Shown: positions 35,430 to 45,500 of the stretch, piece after piece
How positions within the stretch are numbered: position 1 is the stretch's first letter
Layout of the letters: every line of letters begins with the position of its first letter
Assembly: GCA_000424365.1 (NCBI GenBank)
Contig: AUJT01000012.1
Coordinates: 1-64,000, forward strand
Direction: 5' to 3'
Origin: Lachnospiraceae bacterium NK4A144
Lineage (GTDB): Bacteria > Bacillota > Clostridia > Lachnospirales > Lachnospiraceae
Length of the DNA stretch: 64,000 bases
Notes under the pieces: generated by a model
Seen by the model: the letters and a program-made list of their open reading frames with translations, nothing else
The model's database searches: none
Told to the model about the DNA's origin: nothing
Position numbers and translations under genes: made by a program

Positions 35430-35972
35430 ATGAATTTGCCAAATAAACTGACAGTGTTCCGGGTAATACTGATCCCATTCTTTATTGCAGTGTTAATGAC
35501 GAACTGCGCAGGAGAAATGTCCAATTGGATCGCGCTGGCCATCTTTATCATTGCCAGCCTTACGGACATGCTCGATGGAAAGATCGCCCGTAAATATAAT
35601 CTTGTCACAAATTTCGGAAAATTCATGGATCCGCTGGCAGATAAGATGCTTGTGTGTTCTGCGCTTATCTGTCTCACAGCTATGGGAAAGATCCCGGCAT
35701 GGATGGTAATAGTCATTGTCGCAAGAGACTTTGTAATAAGCGGATTTCGTCTGGTCGCAGTTGAACAGGGTAAGGTCATTGCTGCAAATTACTGGGGAAA
35801 ATTCAAGACAGCTGCTCAGATGGTAATGATCTGTCTGGTGGTTGCGGATATAAAGATCGGTGCAGTGCAGATGATCACTGAAGCATTTAAGTGGATCGCT
35901 GTTATCCTTACGATCATTTCCCTCGGAGTATATCTGGTTCAGAACAAGGATGTAATGAAGGATACAGACTGA
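35430..35972 (+). CDS. pgsA: CDP-diacylglycerol-glycerol-3-phosphate 3-phosphatidyltransferase
   Basis: 180-residue membrane enzyme making phosphatidylglycerol phosphate. The CDP-alcohol phosphotransferase signature is complete: DMLDGKIARKYN..TNFGKFMDPLADK. About five membrane helices. GGGAGG lies 10 bases before the ATG. Same strand as rimO and the CinA-like gene, probably one operon. Confidence 0.95.
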   Translation: MNLPNKLTVFRVILIPFFIAVLMTNCAGEMSNWIALAIFIIASLTDMLDGKIARKYNLVTNFGKFMDPLADKMLVCSALICLTAMGKIPAWMVIVIVARDFVISGFRLVAVEQGKVIAANYWGKFKTAAQMVMICLVVADIKIGAVQMITEAFKWIAVILTIISLGVYLVQNKDVMKDTD

Positions 35973-36018
35973 CAATTCGAGATCAGTGCGCGGTTAAGAC
36001 TTTATAAGGAGCAATAAA

Positions 36019-36786
36019 ATGGCTGATGAGAAAAACCTGGAAGAAAAAAGCGCAGAAGCATTAATGAAGCTCGTCGGAATTGATCCGGAGAAGATAAGTG
36101 ATACTATTTCGGATCTGATACAGTCGGGAAACCCTTCGGCTGAGATCAGCGAAAAAAATGGTGAAGTTCATCTGAAGCTCACGGCAGAGGCAACAGAGGA
36201 AAAGAGTGCCAAAAAAGTACTGAAACCTGTAGTTAAAGAAATTAAATCCCGCCTCGGGGAGATGATATATACAACGGATGAGAATGAAAATCTCGAAAAC
36301 TCCGTTGTTCGTCTCCTTCGTGAAAATCATTTTACGATCACGACAGCAGAGAGTTGTACGGGAGGGTTATTTACAGGTCGTCTCGTAAATGTTCCGGGTA
36401 CATCGGATATATTGAAAGAGGGATTTATCACCTATTCTGACAGGGCGAAGAGAAAGTACCTCGGCGTTCACAGACATACACTTGAGAAATATACTGCCGT
36501 AAGCGAAGCAACGGCAAAGGAAATGGCTAAGGGCGCATGTGCGGCTGCAAAGGCGGATTGCAGTATAGCGATCACAGGCTATGCAGGTCCTGACGATGGT
36601 TCCGGAACAGAGCCGGTAGGACTGGTATTTATCGCATGCTGCGTTCATAAAAAGACTGTTGTAAAAGAATTTGATTTCAACGGTGATCGTCAGTCTATCC
36701 GCGAGCAGGCTGTAACTGAGGCATTGTCGTTACTCAGGCTTTGCCTGCTTCAGTACTTCTCGGAAGTAACCTTTAGCAAGATATGA
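36019..36786 (+). CDS. CinA C-terminal (nicotinamide-nucleotide amidase-like) protein lacking the MoeA-like domain
   Basis: 255 residues. The C-terminal 160 form the PncC-type domain (TTAESCTGGLFTGRLVNVPG, YAGPDDGSGTEPVG), which deamidates nicotinamide mononucleotide. Residues about 25-95 look like the middle KH-like part of full CinA (EISEKNGEVHLKLTAEA; EIKSRLGEMIYTTDE), but the N-terminal COG1058/MoeA-like domain is missing. The gene sits where cinA follows pgsA in other Firmicutes, so it is probably a shortened cinA. No frameshift remnant is seen just upstream. Confidence 0.85.
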   Translation: MADEKNLEEKSAEALMKLVGIDPEKISDTISDLIQSGNPSAEISEKNGEVHLKLTAEATEEKSAKKVLKPVVKEIKSRLGEMIYTTDENENLENSVVRLLRENHFTITTAESCTGGLFTGRLVNVPGTSDILKEGFITYSDRAKRKYLGVHRHTLEKYTAVSEATAKEMAKGACAAAKADCSIAITGYAGPDDGSGTEPVGLVFIACCVHKKTVVKEFDFNGDRQSIREQAVTEALSLLRLCLLQYFSEVTFSKI

Positions 36787-36796
36787 TGATAAAGTC

Positions 36797-36854
36797 GCAA
36801 TGAAGCAATCCGTGACATCAGTAAGGGGCATAATTTACTTTTGACCCTTACATC
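36797..36854. repeat. Solo right end of the 190-bp MITE family
   Basis: 58 bases identical at 57 positions to the right end of the element at 39244-39433, ending CTTTTGACCCTTACATC. It starts 10 bases after the CinA-like gene. The left part is missing or shortened (GATGATAAAGTC near 36785 may be a decayed left end). Confidence 0.75.
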
Positions 36855-36912
36855 ATTGATTTTTTTGAGCATTAGGATTAACATTATCATTCGGAAAGGC
36901 AGGTGGTTATTC

Positions 36913-37011
36913 ATGTCAGATGTTCCTGAACGATCGTGGACACTTGAAAACAAAACTAAAAAAATGAATAGTAATACCGCCTGCAGAGCGATTTTGGAAT
37001 ACCGGAAGTGA
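36913..37011 (+). CDS. Possible 32-residue upstream peptide of mgtE
   Basis: ATG 36913 opens 32 codons (MSDVPERSWTLENK ...) ending inside the folded leader of mgtE. GGTGG lies about 6 bases upstream. Peptides in Mg2+-transporter leaders can control expression in other bacteria; here it is only suggested by position. Confidence 0.3.
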   Translation: MSDVPERSWTLENKTKKMNSNTACRAILEYRK

Positions 37012-37051
37012 ACTTCCGTCTCTTTCGTATGCCTCCCCATTCTGCAGACGG
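36977..37051 (+). promoter_or_regulatory. Structured leader in front of mgtE
   Basis: CCG-c-CTGCAGA (36977-36987) pairs with TCTGCAG-a-CGG (37041-37051), closing a domain that holds the hairpin CGGAAG-TGAA-CTTCCG (37003-37018). The helix ends next to the ribosome binding site GAGGGAGG of mgtE. It does not match the M-box pattern I know. Mg2+ control is a guess from the gene. Confidence 0.45.
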
Positions 37052-37068
37052 AGAGGGAGGGATTCGTT

Positions 37069-38412
37069 ATGAGACCAGAAGAGGCTCAGGTATTAATTGA
37101 TGAGAAGAGATACAACGAACTCAGAGTTCGCCTTCAGGATTTGAATGAGGCGGATATAGCGGCACTTCTTGAAGAGCTTTCAAGAGAAAATCAGCTGCGT
37201 GTATTCAGGCTGCTGCCAAAGGATATGGCTGCGGATGTTTTTGCGTACCTGTCTACAGATGTAGAGCAGGAGATCATTACATCCCTGACCGATGCCGAGG
37301 CTACGAACATTATTAACAACCTGATGGCTGATGATGCTGCGGATCTGATGGAAGAAATGCCGGCGTCAGTTGTAAAAAAACTTTTATCTAATGCTAATGC
37401 GGAAACACGAAGGGATATCAATCATCTCCTTAAGTTTCCGGAGGATTCCGCAGGCTCTGTAATGACTGTGGAGTTTGTGGATCTGAGAGAGGATCTTACT
37501 GTTGCGGATGCACTTGATAAGATCCGTCGAACGGGTATTGACAGAGAGACCATCAATACCTGTTATGTTCTTGATAATCAGAGAAAACTTATCGGTATCG
37601 TGGCACTTCGTGCACTTATCCTAAGCAAGCCGGAGACGCTTATCAGAGATATCATGGAAGAAAATGTCATCTCTGTTGATACCCTTACTGACCAGGAAGA
37701 TGTTGCTCGTGTGATCAGTAAATATGACTTTGTTTCTATTCCGGTAGTTGACTCGGAGAAGCGTCTCGTAGGTATCATCACAGTCGATGACGTTGTGGAT
37801 ATCATTCAGGAAGAGGCAACAGAGGATATCCAGAAGATGGCTGCTATCATCCCTACGGATGAGCCCTATGATAAGATGACTCCGCCAAAGCTCTTTAAGA
37901 AGAGGATAGGATGGCTCTTACTCCTCATGGTATCTGCCACATTTACAGGAAAGATCATTACGAGTTATGAGGCAGCTCTTGGATCATATCTTGTTCTTAC
38001 GGCATACATACCTATGCTCATGGATACAGGAGGAAACTGCGGTTCACAGGCTTCTACGACTGTTATACGTGCACTTTCTCTTAGAGAGATCGAGTTTAGG
38101 GATCTTGGAAAAGTTCTTGGCAAGGAATTTATAACAGCGCTTATCTGCGGTCTGACACTTGCTTTAGCTAACTTTATAAAGCTTCAGATAGTTGATAAGG
38201 TTTCTGCTACAGTTGCTGCGGTAGTATGTCTTACAATGATAGGTGCGGTGATATCTGCAAATCTTGTGGGCTGTGCGCTTCCCATGTGCGCGAGAAAACT
38301 GGGCTTTGATCCCGCGGTAATGGCATCACCGATGCTCACAACAATAATCGATGCAGTAACACTCACGATCTATTTCCAGTTCGCGATCCATATGCTGCAT
38401 ATAGTTATGTAG
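37069..38412 (+). CDS. mgtE: Magnesium transporter MgtE
   Basis: 447 residues. An N-terminal superhelical domain (about 1-130), paired CBS domains (about 135-255) that gate the pore by Mg2+, a connecting helix, and five membrane helices (about 285-445) with the pore motif PMLMDTGGNCGSQAST and GFDPAVMASPMLTTIID. Length is normal. Strong GAGGGAGG ribosome site. The leader may be regulatory (36977-37051). Confidence 0.95.
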   Translation: MRPEEAQVLIDEKRYNELRVRLQDLNEADIAALLEELSRENQLRVFRLLPKDMAADVFAYLSTDVEQEIITSLTDAEATNIINNLMADDAADLMEEMPASVVKKLLSNANAETRRDINHLLKFPEDSAGSVMTVEFVDLREDLTVADALDKIRRTGIDRETINTCYVLDNQRKLIGIVALRALILSKPETLIRDIMEENVISVDTLTDQEDVARVISKYDFVSIPVVDSEKRLVGIITVDDVVDIIQEEATEDIQKMAAIIPTDEPYDKMTPPKLFKKRIGWLLLLMVSATFTGKIITSYEAALGSYLVLTAYIPMLMDTGGNCGSQASTTVIRALSLREIEFRDLGKVLGKEFITALICGLTLALANFIKLQIVDKVSATVAAVVCLTMIGAVISANLVGCALPMCARKLGFDPAVMASPMLTTIIDAVTLTIYFQFAIHMLHIVM

Positions 38413-38460
38413 CGTAATTACGCATAATTCGTGTTATCGAAAAAAGTAAAAAGATAAGTA

Positions 38461-38489
38461 TTGACAGATTCGAATTTTTAAATTATATT
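38461..38489 (+). promoter_or_regulatory. Promoter of rpsT
   Basis: TTGACA (38461-38466), a 17-base spacer, TATATT (38484-38489). Near-consensus, about 95 bases ahead of the gene. The leader contains CCAAGTGTCAGGCCTCGG, not identified. Confidence 0.8.
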
Positions 38490-38580
38490 TTTCAAGTATG
38501 CATAAACCCTGTGCCAAGTGTCAGGCCTCGGAAAAAGCAACGTGAATAAATTAAAATTTCGAGGATAGGAGGTAATCGAG

Positions 38581-38844
38581 TTGGCAAACATCAAATCTGC
38601 AAAGAAAAGAGTTCTTACTAGCGCAAAGAGAGCAGAGCTTAACAAGGCTGAGAAGTCTGGCGTAAAGACCGCTGTAAAGAAGGTATACGCAGCTATCGAC
38701 TCTAACGATAAAGCAGCTGCTGATGCAGCACTTAAGAATGCAATCTCTGCTATTGAGAAGGCTGGTTCCAAGGGAGTTTATCACAAGTGTACAGCTTCCA
38801 GAAAGGTTTCCCGTCTTACAAAGGCAGTAAACAAGATGGCATAA
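38581..38844 (+). CDS. rpsT: 30S ribosomal protein S20
   Basis: 87 residues from a TTG start with AGGAGG 9 bases upstream. Lys/Ala-rich helical 16S rRNA binder: ANIKSAKKRVLTSAKRAE and KGVYHKCTASRKVSRLTKAV are typical. Own strong promoter and terminator. The TTG start recalls S20 genes where a weak start supports autoregulation. Confidence 0.95.
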   Translation: MANIKSAKKRVLTSAKRAELNKAEKSGVKTAVKKVYAAIDSNDKAAADAALKNAISAIEKAGSKGVYHKCTASRKVSRLTKAVNKMA

Positions 38845-38870
38845 GTCATTTTTAGAATGCATGAGTAAAC

Positions 38871-38913
38871 AAAAGCTTCGGCGGTATCCCTCTATACCGT
38901 TGGAGCTTTTTTT
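38871..38913 (+). terminator. Terminator after rpsT
   Basis: AAAAGCTTC-GGCGGTAT / ATACCG-TTGGAGCTTTT stem with a T7 run. Confidence 0.88.
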
Positions 38914-38976
38914 GACATATATACAGGAAGATCCGTTGGAATTCCTGATACTTTGAATTAAAGAGGCGAAAAATCC

Positions 38977-39219
38977 ATGAGAGAAATGGAATTTAAGATG
39001 GAAATCGAGTACGAGCATATCAAGCCCGGAGCAGAGGTCGAGGTTGAAAAATCGGAGCTACAGGGAGGACTCGTAGTTTATTATACAATTATTCCGGCAA
39101 TAGCCATGTCAGGTAATTTCAGAAAACAGGAAGCATTGAAAGAACTTCATGGTACGGTAAAGTCTGTCCGCGTAGGTGATGGCGGCGGATGGTACGTTAC
39201 GGTAGAATTTCCGGAATAG
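38977..39219 (+). CDS. Small protein of unknown function
   Basis: 80 residues, acidic, no signal peptide or helix in a membrane. The predicted pattern is beta-rich, with a hydrophobic [12 protein letters not shown] strand and an ending [19 protein letters not shown] stands 11 bases before the ATG; a second ATG nine bases on is possible. I do not recognise the family. It stands alone between the rpsT terminator and a MITE, so context gives no function. Confidence 0.6.
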   Translation: MREMEFKMEIEYEHIKPGAEVEVEKSELQGGLVVYYTIIPAIAMSGNFRKQEALKELHGTVKSVRVGDGGGWYVTVEFPE

Positions 39220-39243
39220 ACAGGTACTTTACATCATAAGTAT

Positions 39244-39433
39244 GATGTAAGGGTCAAAAGGTCAAAATCCGATTGTGCTTGCACAAAGAGGATTGAGACC
39301 TTGGGACCCGCAAAACACGAGCAAGTAGCGTTATTACGCGGAATGCGAGTGTTTTAGGATTGCGGGAATTGCGTAGCAATGAAGCAATCCGTGACATCAG
39401 TAAGGGGCAAAATTTACTTTTGACCCTTACATC
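39244..39433. mobile_element. 190-bp MITE with 17-bp inverted ends and 7-bp target duplication
   Basis: Perfect terminal inverted repeats GATGTAAGGGTCAAAAG (39244-39260) and CTTTTGACCCTTACATC (39417-39433), flanked by direct repeats TAAGTAT (39237-39243, 39434-39440), the mark of transposition. No coding frame inside. Internal hairpins: TTGTGC-TT-GCACAA, GCGT..ACGC, ATTGC-GTA-GCAAT, and GTAAGGGGCAAAA with the right end. It lies 20 bases before lepA. A solo right end occurs at 36797. Confidence 0.88.
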
Positions 39434-39453
39434 TAAGTATAGAGGAGCAAAGG

Positions 39454-41262
39454 ATGCAGCAGGATCACATCAGAAATTTTTGTATCATCGCACATATTGA
39501 CCATGGAAAGTCTACGCTGGCTGACCGGATCATTGAGAAAACAGGACTCCTTACAGAGCGTGAGATGCAGGAGCAGGTCCTGGATAACATGGAGCTTGAG
39601 AGAGAACGTGGTATAACGATCAAGTCTCAGGCTGTCCGTACGGTATATCAGGCAAAAAACGGTGAAGAGTATATCTTTAATCTGATCGATACTCCCGGTC
39701 ATGTGGATTTCAATTATGAAGTGTCAAGAGCACTTGCAGCCTGTGATGGAGCGATCCTCATTGTAGATGCAGCTCAGGGAATCGAGGCGCAGACACTGGC
39801 AAACGTTTATCTCGCACTGGATCACGATCTGGATGTTTTTCCTGTTATAAACAAGATCGATCTGCCGAGTGCTGAGCCTGAGAGAGTTGCTCAGGAGATT
39901 GAGGATGTGATCGGTATCGAAGCAATGGATGCTCCGCGTATCTCAGCAAAGAACGGTATCGGTATCGAGGAAGTTCTTGAGGAGATCGTGCATAAGATAC
40001 CTGCACCCTCGGGAGATGTGAATAAGCCTCTTAAGGCACTTATCTTTGACTCACTTTATGATCCGTATCGTGGAGTAATAGTATTTATGCGTATCATGGA
40101 CGGCTCTATTAAGAAGGGCGACAAAGTACGCTTCATGGCTACAGGAAGTGAAAATGAAGTAGTTGAAGTTGGCTATTTTGGAGCAGGCAGATTTATACCT
40201 TGTGACAGTCTGGAAGCCGGAATGGTTGGATATTTCACAGCTTCGATAAAGGATCTTAAGGAAACACGAGTGGGTGATACTGTAACAAGTGCCGTAACTC
40301 CTTGTGAAGAGGCACTTCCCGGATACAGAAAGGTTAATTCCATGGTTTACTGCGGAATCTATCCTGCTGATTCTGCCCGTTATCCGGATCTTCGTGATGC
40401 ACTTGAGAAGCTGCAACTTAACGATGCTTCGCTGACTTTTGAACCGGAGACATCGGCAGCGCTTGGTTTTGGTTTCCGATGCGGTTTCTTAGGACTTTTA
40501 CATCTGGATATCATCCAGGAGAGACTTGAGAGAGAGTATGATCTTGATCTGGTAACGACTGCTCCGGGCGTAGTATACAAAGTGTTTAAGACTGACGGAA
40601 CAGAGATGGATCTTACTAATCCGGCAAACCTTCCGGATCCTTCTGAAATCGAGCATATGGAAGAACCTATAGTATCTGCCGAGATCATGGTAAATACAGA
40701 GTACCTCGGTGCTATTATCGGTCTTTGTCAGGAACGACGCGGTATCCAGACAGGAATGGATTATATCGAGACTACACGTGTACTCCTTAAGTATGATCTG
40801 CCGCTTAATGAGATCATCTATGATTTCTTTGATGCATTAAAGAGCCGTTCAAGAGGCTATGCTTCCTTTGATTACGAGATGAAGGAATACAGGACTTCAG
40901 AACTCGTTAAGCTGGATATCCTGATAAATAAAGAATACGTGGATGCTCTTTCTTTCATAGTATTTAAAGATAGTGCCTATGAGAGAGGCAGAAAGATGTG
41001 CGAGAAGCTCAAGGACGAGATACCGAGACATCTTTTTGAAATCCCTATTCAGGCAGCAGTCAGTGGAAAAGTAATTGCCCGTGAAACAGTTCGTGCGGTT
41101 CGTAAGGACGTACTTGCAAAGTGCTACGGTGGTGATATTTCCAGAAAGAAGAAGCTGCTTGAGAAGCAGAAAGAAGGAAAGAAAAAGATGCGTTCTATCG
41201 GAACCGTAGAAGTACCGAAGGAAGCATTCTTAAGCGTACTTAAGCTGGATTCTGATAATTGA
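39454..41262 (+). CDS. lepA: Elongation factor 4 (LepA)
   Basis: 602-residue translational GTPase that back-translocates or remodels stalled ribosomes. GTP motifs: [17 protein letters not shown] and INKIDLPS. Family parts: [35 protein letters not shown], and the C-terminal domain with [26 protein letters not shown] lies 6-7 bases before the ATG. Followed by hemW after 7 bases, a standard pair. The MITE ends 20 bases upstream, so any lepA promoter may lie within it. Confidence 0.97.
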   Translation: MQQDHIRNFCIIAHIDHGKSTLADRIIEKTGLLTEREMQEQVLDNMELERERGITIKSQAVRTVYQAKNGEEYIFNLIDTPGHVDFNYEVSRALAACDGAILIVDAAQGIEAQTLANVYLALDHDLDVFPVINKIDLPSAEPERVAQEIEDVIGIEAMDAPRISAKNGIGIEEVLEEIVHKIPAPSGDVNKPLKALIFDSLYDPYRGVIVFMRIMDGSIKKGDKVRFMATGSENEVVEVGYFGAGRFIPCDSLEAGMVGYFTASIKDLKETRVGDTVTSAVTPCEEALPGYRKVNSMVYCGIYPADSARYPDLRDALEKLQLNDASLTFEPETSAALGFGFRCGFLGLLHLDIIQERLEREYDLDLVTTAPGVVYKVFKTDGTEMDLTNPANLPDPSEIEHMEEPIVSAEIMVNTEYLGAIIGLCQERRGIQTGMDYIETTRVLLKYDLPLNEIIYDFFDALKSRSRGYASFDYEMKEYRTSELVKLDILINKEYVDALSFIVFKDSAYERGRKMCEKLKDEIPRHLFEIPIQAAVSGKVIARETVRAVRKDVLAKCYGGDISRKKKLLEKQKEGKKKMRSIGTVEVPKEAFLSVLKLDSDN

Positions 41263-41269
41263 GGATAAT

Positions 41270-42403
41270 ATGAAAAAGTCTCCATTATCGATATATGTTC
41301 ACATTCCATTTTGTGTAAAAAAATGCAGTTATTGTGATTTCTTGTCTTTCGCAGGAACGGAAGAAGAAATGGAACATTATCTCACCGCTGTCCTTAGAGA
41401 AATCGAGGAAGCGGAGGAGAGTGGACTGCAGTATGAAGTGCAGACTGTTTATATTGGCGGCGGAACACCTTCGAGGGTTCCGCCTCATTTGATTGCAGAG
41501 ATCATGGATTCTCTGAGAAAGAAATATACTTTTGCAGAGAATGCAGAGATATCGATGGAAATGAATCCCGGAACGCTGAAAAGGGATGCGCTCAGAATTT
41601 ACAGGGAATGCGGTATAAACAGGCTCAGTATAGGCTGTCAGTCTCTTAATGATGAGGAACTGCGGCTACTTGGCCGTATTCATACGGTGGAGGATTTTAA
41701 GAAGACTTATCATGAAGTCAGAGAAGCGGGATTTAAGAATGTAAGCGTAGATCTCATGTCATCTATACCGGGACAGTCTGCTGAAAAATTCAGGTCTTCG
41801 CTTGAAGGCATATTGGCTCTTAAGCCGGAGCATATTTCGGTATATTCACTTATCGTTGAGCCCGGAACCCTGTTTTATTCAAAGTATGAAAAGGGCGAGC
41901 TTGATCTGCCGTCAGAGGAGTCTGTAACCGAGACAGACAGAATGGTACGTGATCTGTTATCTGAGCGAGGTTACAAAAGATATGAGATATCCAATTATGC
42001 AAGAGACGGATATGAGTGCAGACATAATCTTGTTTATTGGAATAGGGGTGATTACAGAGGTTTTGGTCCCGGAGCGGCATCTCTTATCGGTGATCACAGA
42101 TTTACAAATATAAGATCTTATGCGTCTTATATGGAACATCCCGGAAAAACACGCGAAGATGATTTTGTTCTCTCTGTCAGGGATGCAATGGAAGAGTTTA
42201 TGTTCCTCGGACTCAGAACCTGTGAAGGGGTTTCGGCGACTGATTTTTACAGAAATTTCGGACAGGATATTACGGAAGTTTTTGGAAAAATACTTGAAAA
42301 GCAGGAAAGGGACGGATATTTGATCCATAAAGGGGAACGGTATTCGTATACAGACGAAGGTCTGGAAGTTTCCAATATCCTTATGAGCGAATATTTGGAA
42401 TAA
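41270..42403 (+). CDS. hemW: HemW-like radical SAM protein
   Basis: 377 residues. The Cx3Cx2CxF cluster motif is visible in PFCVKKCSYCDFLSF, with YIGGGTPSRVP and SIGCQSLNDEELRLLGR. The family is related to HemN but binds heme and probably acts as a heme chaperone rather than an oxidase; older annotation calls it oxygen-independent coproporphyrinogen oxidase. Starts 7 bases after lepA, same operon. Confidence 0.93.
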   Translation: MKKSPLSIYVHIPFCVKKCSYCDFLSFAGTEEEMEHYLTAVLREIEEAEESGLQYEVQTVYIGGGTPSRVPPHLIAEIMDSLRKKYTFAENAEISMEMNPGTLKRDALRIYRECGINRLSIGCQSLNDEELRLLGRIHTVEDFKKTYHEVREAGFKNVSVDLMSSIPGQSAEKFRSSLEGILALKPEHISVYSLIVEPGTLFYSKYEKGELDLPSEESVTETDRMVRDLLSERGYKRYEISNYARDGYECRHNLVYWNRGDYRGFGPGAASLIGDHRFTNIRSYASYMEHPGKTREDDFVLSVRDAMEEFMFLGLRTCEGVSATDFYRNFGQDITEVFGKILEKQERDGYLIHKGERYSYTDEGLEVSNILMSEYLE

Positions 42404-42455
42404 GGTGTTTCTGCAACACGAAGGTGTACATTTCACAGAACAAATTGTCAATCTA

Positions 42456-42484
42456 TTGTTAAAAAAAATGTAAATTGCTAGAAT
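42456..42484 (+). promoter_or_regulatory. Promoter of the GGDEF/EAL gene
   Basis: TTGTTA (42456-42461), a 17-base spacer, TAGAAT (42479-42484). About 68 bases ahead of ATG 42552. Confidence 0.6.
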
Positions 42485-42551
42485 ATAGTCAAACTGTGTA
42501 CAGACGTCTTTTGGGGTAGGGGCATCTAATTTCGTTTGTGAGGGGGAGTAC

Positions 42552-45500
42552 ATGGAGGCGATCGTATTTGAGTATGACATCCAGTCTGATGTCATGAATT
42601 TTTCGAGAAATGTTGTGAAATTCATTCCGTGTCAGGTACGGATAATGGATTTCAGTGAATCTCTGGAGCTCGCGGGGAAAATCTGCCCCGATGATCTAAA
42701 GCGGGCCATCATGTTTTTTCATCCCATTTTTTATAATACAAATGAGACGCAGGAGTTCTTCAGGTGCATGGACTTTGAGGGGAAATTCTGCTGGTACAGC
42801 GTCATTGGAAAGACTATCCTTGACGAAAACAATCGCCCTGCGCTTTTATACGGAACCTACACAAAGCTGTCTGATGAGGATGTAGGTAAGATTTCGGAAA
42901 AAGTGGACATTCTCACCGGACTTGACAGCGCTCTAAATGCTGAAGCGAAGATACAAGAAGCTTATTCTGACAGTACAGAATCGGCGATCTATAACCTGAT
43001 GTATGTGGAACTGACAGATTACTGCACATTACTTAATCGAAATGGTAAAGAGCAGGTGGACAGGGCAGTTCTCGAGATTGCCCGGATCTTTAGGCGGTCA
43101 CTTCGCTCGTATGATGTGATCGGACGCGCAGATGAAAATAGATTTGTCGTATGCATGCGGAATATAAAGGACAGGGAAATTGTTTACGACAAAGCATCTT
43201 ATCTTATCCGCGCAGTCGGAAATCTATGGATAAACTACAGGGTTGCAGATGACTCTGTTATAAATATAGGAATCGCGGTTGAACCTGCAGGGGCAAAACC
43301 GGGATTTGAAATGATGCTTGAGAAAGCGGAGAAGGCGCTTTTACATTCGATCGAAAGTAAAGCAAATTCTTATGCAGTATATGATTCGGAGATCAGAGAG
43401 CAGGATAATCTTATATCAGAGCCGCAGGAGATGACGCATGTGGAGCGTATCAGGAGCATACTGGATGCTCTGCCTACAGAAGCTTATGCAATGGACATTA
43501 ACGGTCGGATCGTGTATATGAATTCCTTCATGAAGAATATGGAACCGGAGCTTCTTGAAGATATCCGATTGGAAGTGCCCGGAGAAGAGGATGATTCGTG
43601 GATCTCGGGAGATGATCCGGATAGTTTACAGAATAGATTCGCGGAAGTGTGGTTCGGAGATACAGGAAGAGCAAAAAAAGCAAAAAAAGCAAGGATCTAT
43701 CATGTTTCCGGAGGAAAGAATGGCGTCTGGCTCGTAGTGCTTCAGCGGGTTGATCCGGAAAAAGAAAGAATAGAACTTATAAGAAGCCGTAAGAATTTTG
43801 ACATAGCATTAAGTGAAACTGCGGATCTGGTGTGGGAGATCGATCTGACAGAGAATTCCTGTATCCGTTTACAGGAAAAAAATGTGATGGCTGTTATGTC
43901 AGAGCAGCTCACGGACTATCTCGGGCTTAGGAAATATTTTTTGGATCATGTAGTTCATTACAGGGATCGTGGGGAATTTTTGTACGTAACTGATCCCGGA
44001 TACTTAAGAGAAGCGGTTAGAAAAGATAAAAGACGTATGCGTAAGCATATCCGTTTTATCCATCAGGATGGGAGCTGGCACTGGTACAGTATCAGCACTA
44101 CGGTAAGTATAGACAGTCGAAATGAGGGCGGTATAGAAAAAATATTCCTTATGGCGACTGATATTAATGAACTGAAAAAAGATCTGGACAGAAATCAGCT
44201 TCTGGAGTCACGTTACAGGGCAATGCTCGACAACAGCACATTTATGAGCGAGCTTGCGAGGGATAATGAGAGATATGAGCATGTAAATGAGCTGACAGGC
44301 ATCTATGTTTTTGAATATGATGTGCTGAAAAGGGACTATTATATCTGCACGACTTTTGAGAATATGTTTACGGTCACTCCGGAGATGAAAGAAAACGAGT
44401 GGTCAATGCTCTCAGGATTAAAGCCGGTACAGGAGGACTTAGACAGCTTCAGAAAATTCTTAAAGAGTGTGAAACGTGAACCGGATACGCATGAAGTGGT
44501 AGTGAGGCTCTTAAACAAATTTGGAATATCCAGATGGTTCAGGATCACAGTACAGACTCTTAATGGCCTAAATAACCAGCTTTCACGAGTTACGGGTATT
44601 TTGCAGGATGTTAACTCTGAAATGGAAGTAAAGAAAGAGCTGGAATTTAGAGCAGACTATGATGAATTAACGAGGCTTTTTAATGCGGAAGCCTTTTATC
44701 GTAATGTCAGTAAGCGGCTGAAAATGTATCCTGATCGCAATTTTGCCATAATTGCCATGGATATAGAACACTTTAGGATCATCAATGACCGCTTTGGGGT
44801 AGAGACAGGAAACAGATGTCTCGAATATGCCGGAAGATTAATACAGGCATCTCTTCCCAAGGATGGGATAGCCAGCCGTTATGAAGCGGATATGTTTTCG
44901 GTGCTTGTGGAGTTCGCTGAGGATAATGATATCCTGAAGTATGTGACAGAGCTTAGTGAAGGTTTTCAGTTTGAAGAGGCGAAACGCTGCGGTTCGACGC
45001 TGTGCTTTGGAATATATAAGGTGGATGACAGGGATATACCGATACGCCTTATGTGTGACAGGGCAAGGATAGCAAAGAGAGAAGTTAAGGGCAATAAATT
45101 GTCCAATGTTTCAGTATACGATGACAGTATACGTCTGCATCAGAGGAAGGTCGCTCAGATGGAGAGCGAGATGCAGAGAGCGCTTACAGAGCATGAGTTT
45201 GTCATGTTCCTGCAGCCAAAGGTGGAGCTCTCTACAGGGAAAATATGCAGTGCGGAAGCTCTGGTACGTTGGCAGCATCCGAGCAGCGGACTCAGGATGC
45301 CGGGAGAATTTTTGCCGTACTTTGAAAGCAACGGGTTTATAAAGAAACTTGATGAGTACATGTGGGAATGTACGGCAAAGTATATTTCGGAATTGTCAAA
45401 AGAAGGTTATGAGATACCGATTTCCGTTAATGTCTCAAGATTTCATGTAAATCATACAGATCTTCTCGATAAGCTCACGGGGCTCACGAAGAAATATGAG

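Noticed and set aside
36787-37068. M-box magnesium riboswitch before mgtE
   Set aside because: The conserved M-box segments I know are not present; only a two-stem structure is seen.
41957-42625. 222-codon open frame on the minus strand
   Set aside because: Antisense to hemW and the GGDEF/EAL start, with no ribosome site or family pattern.
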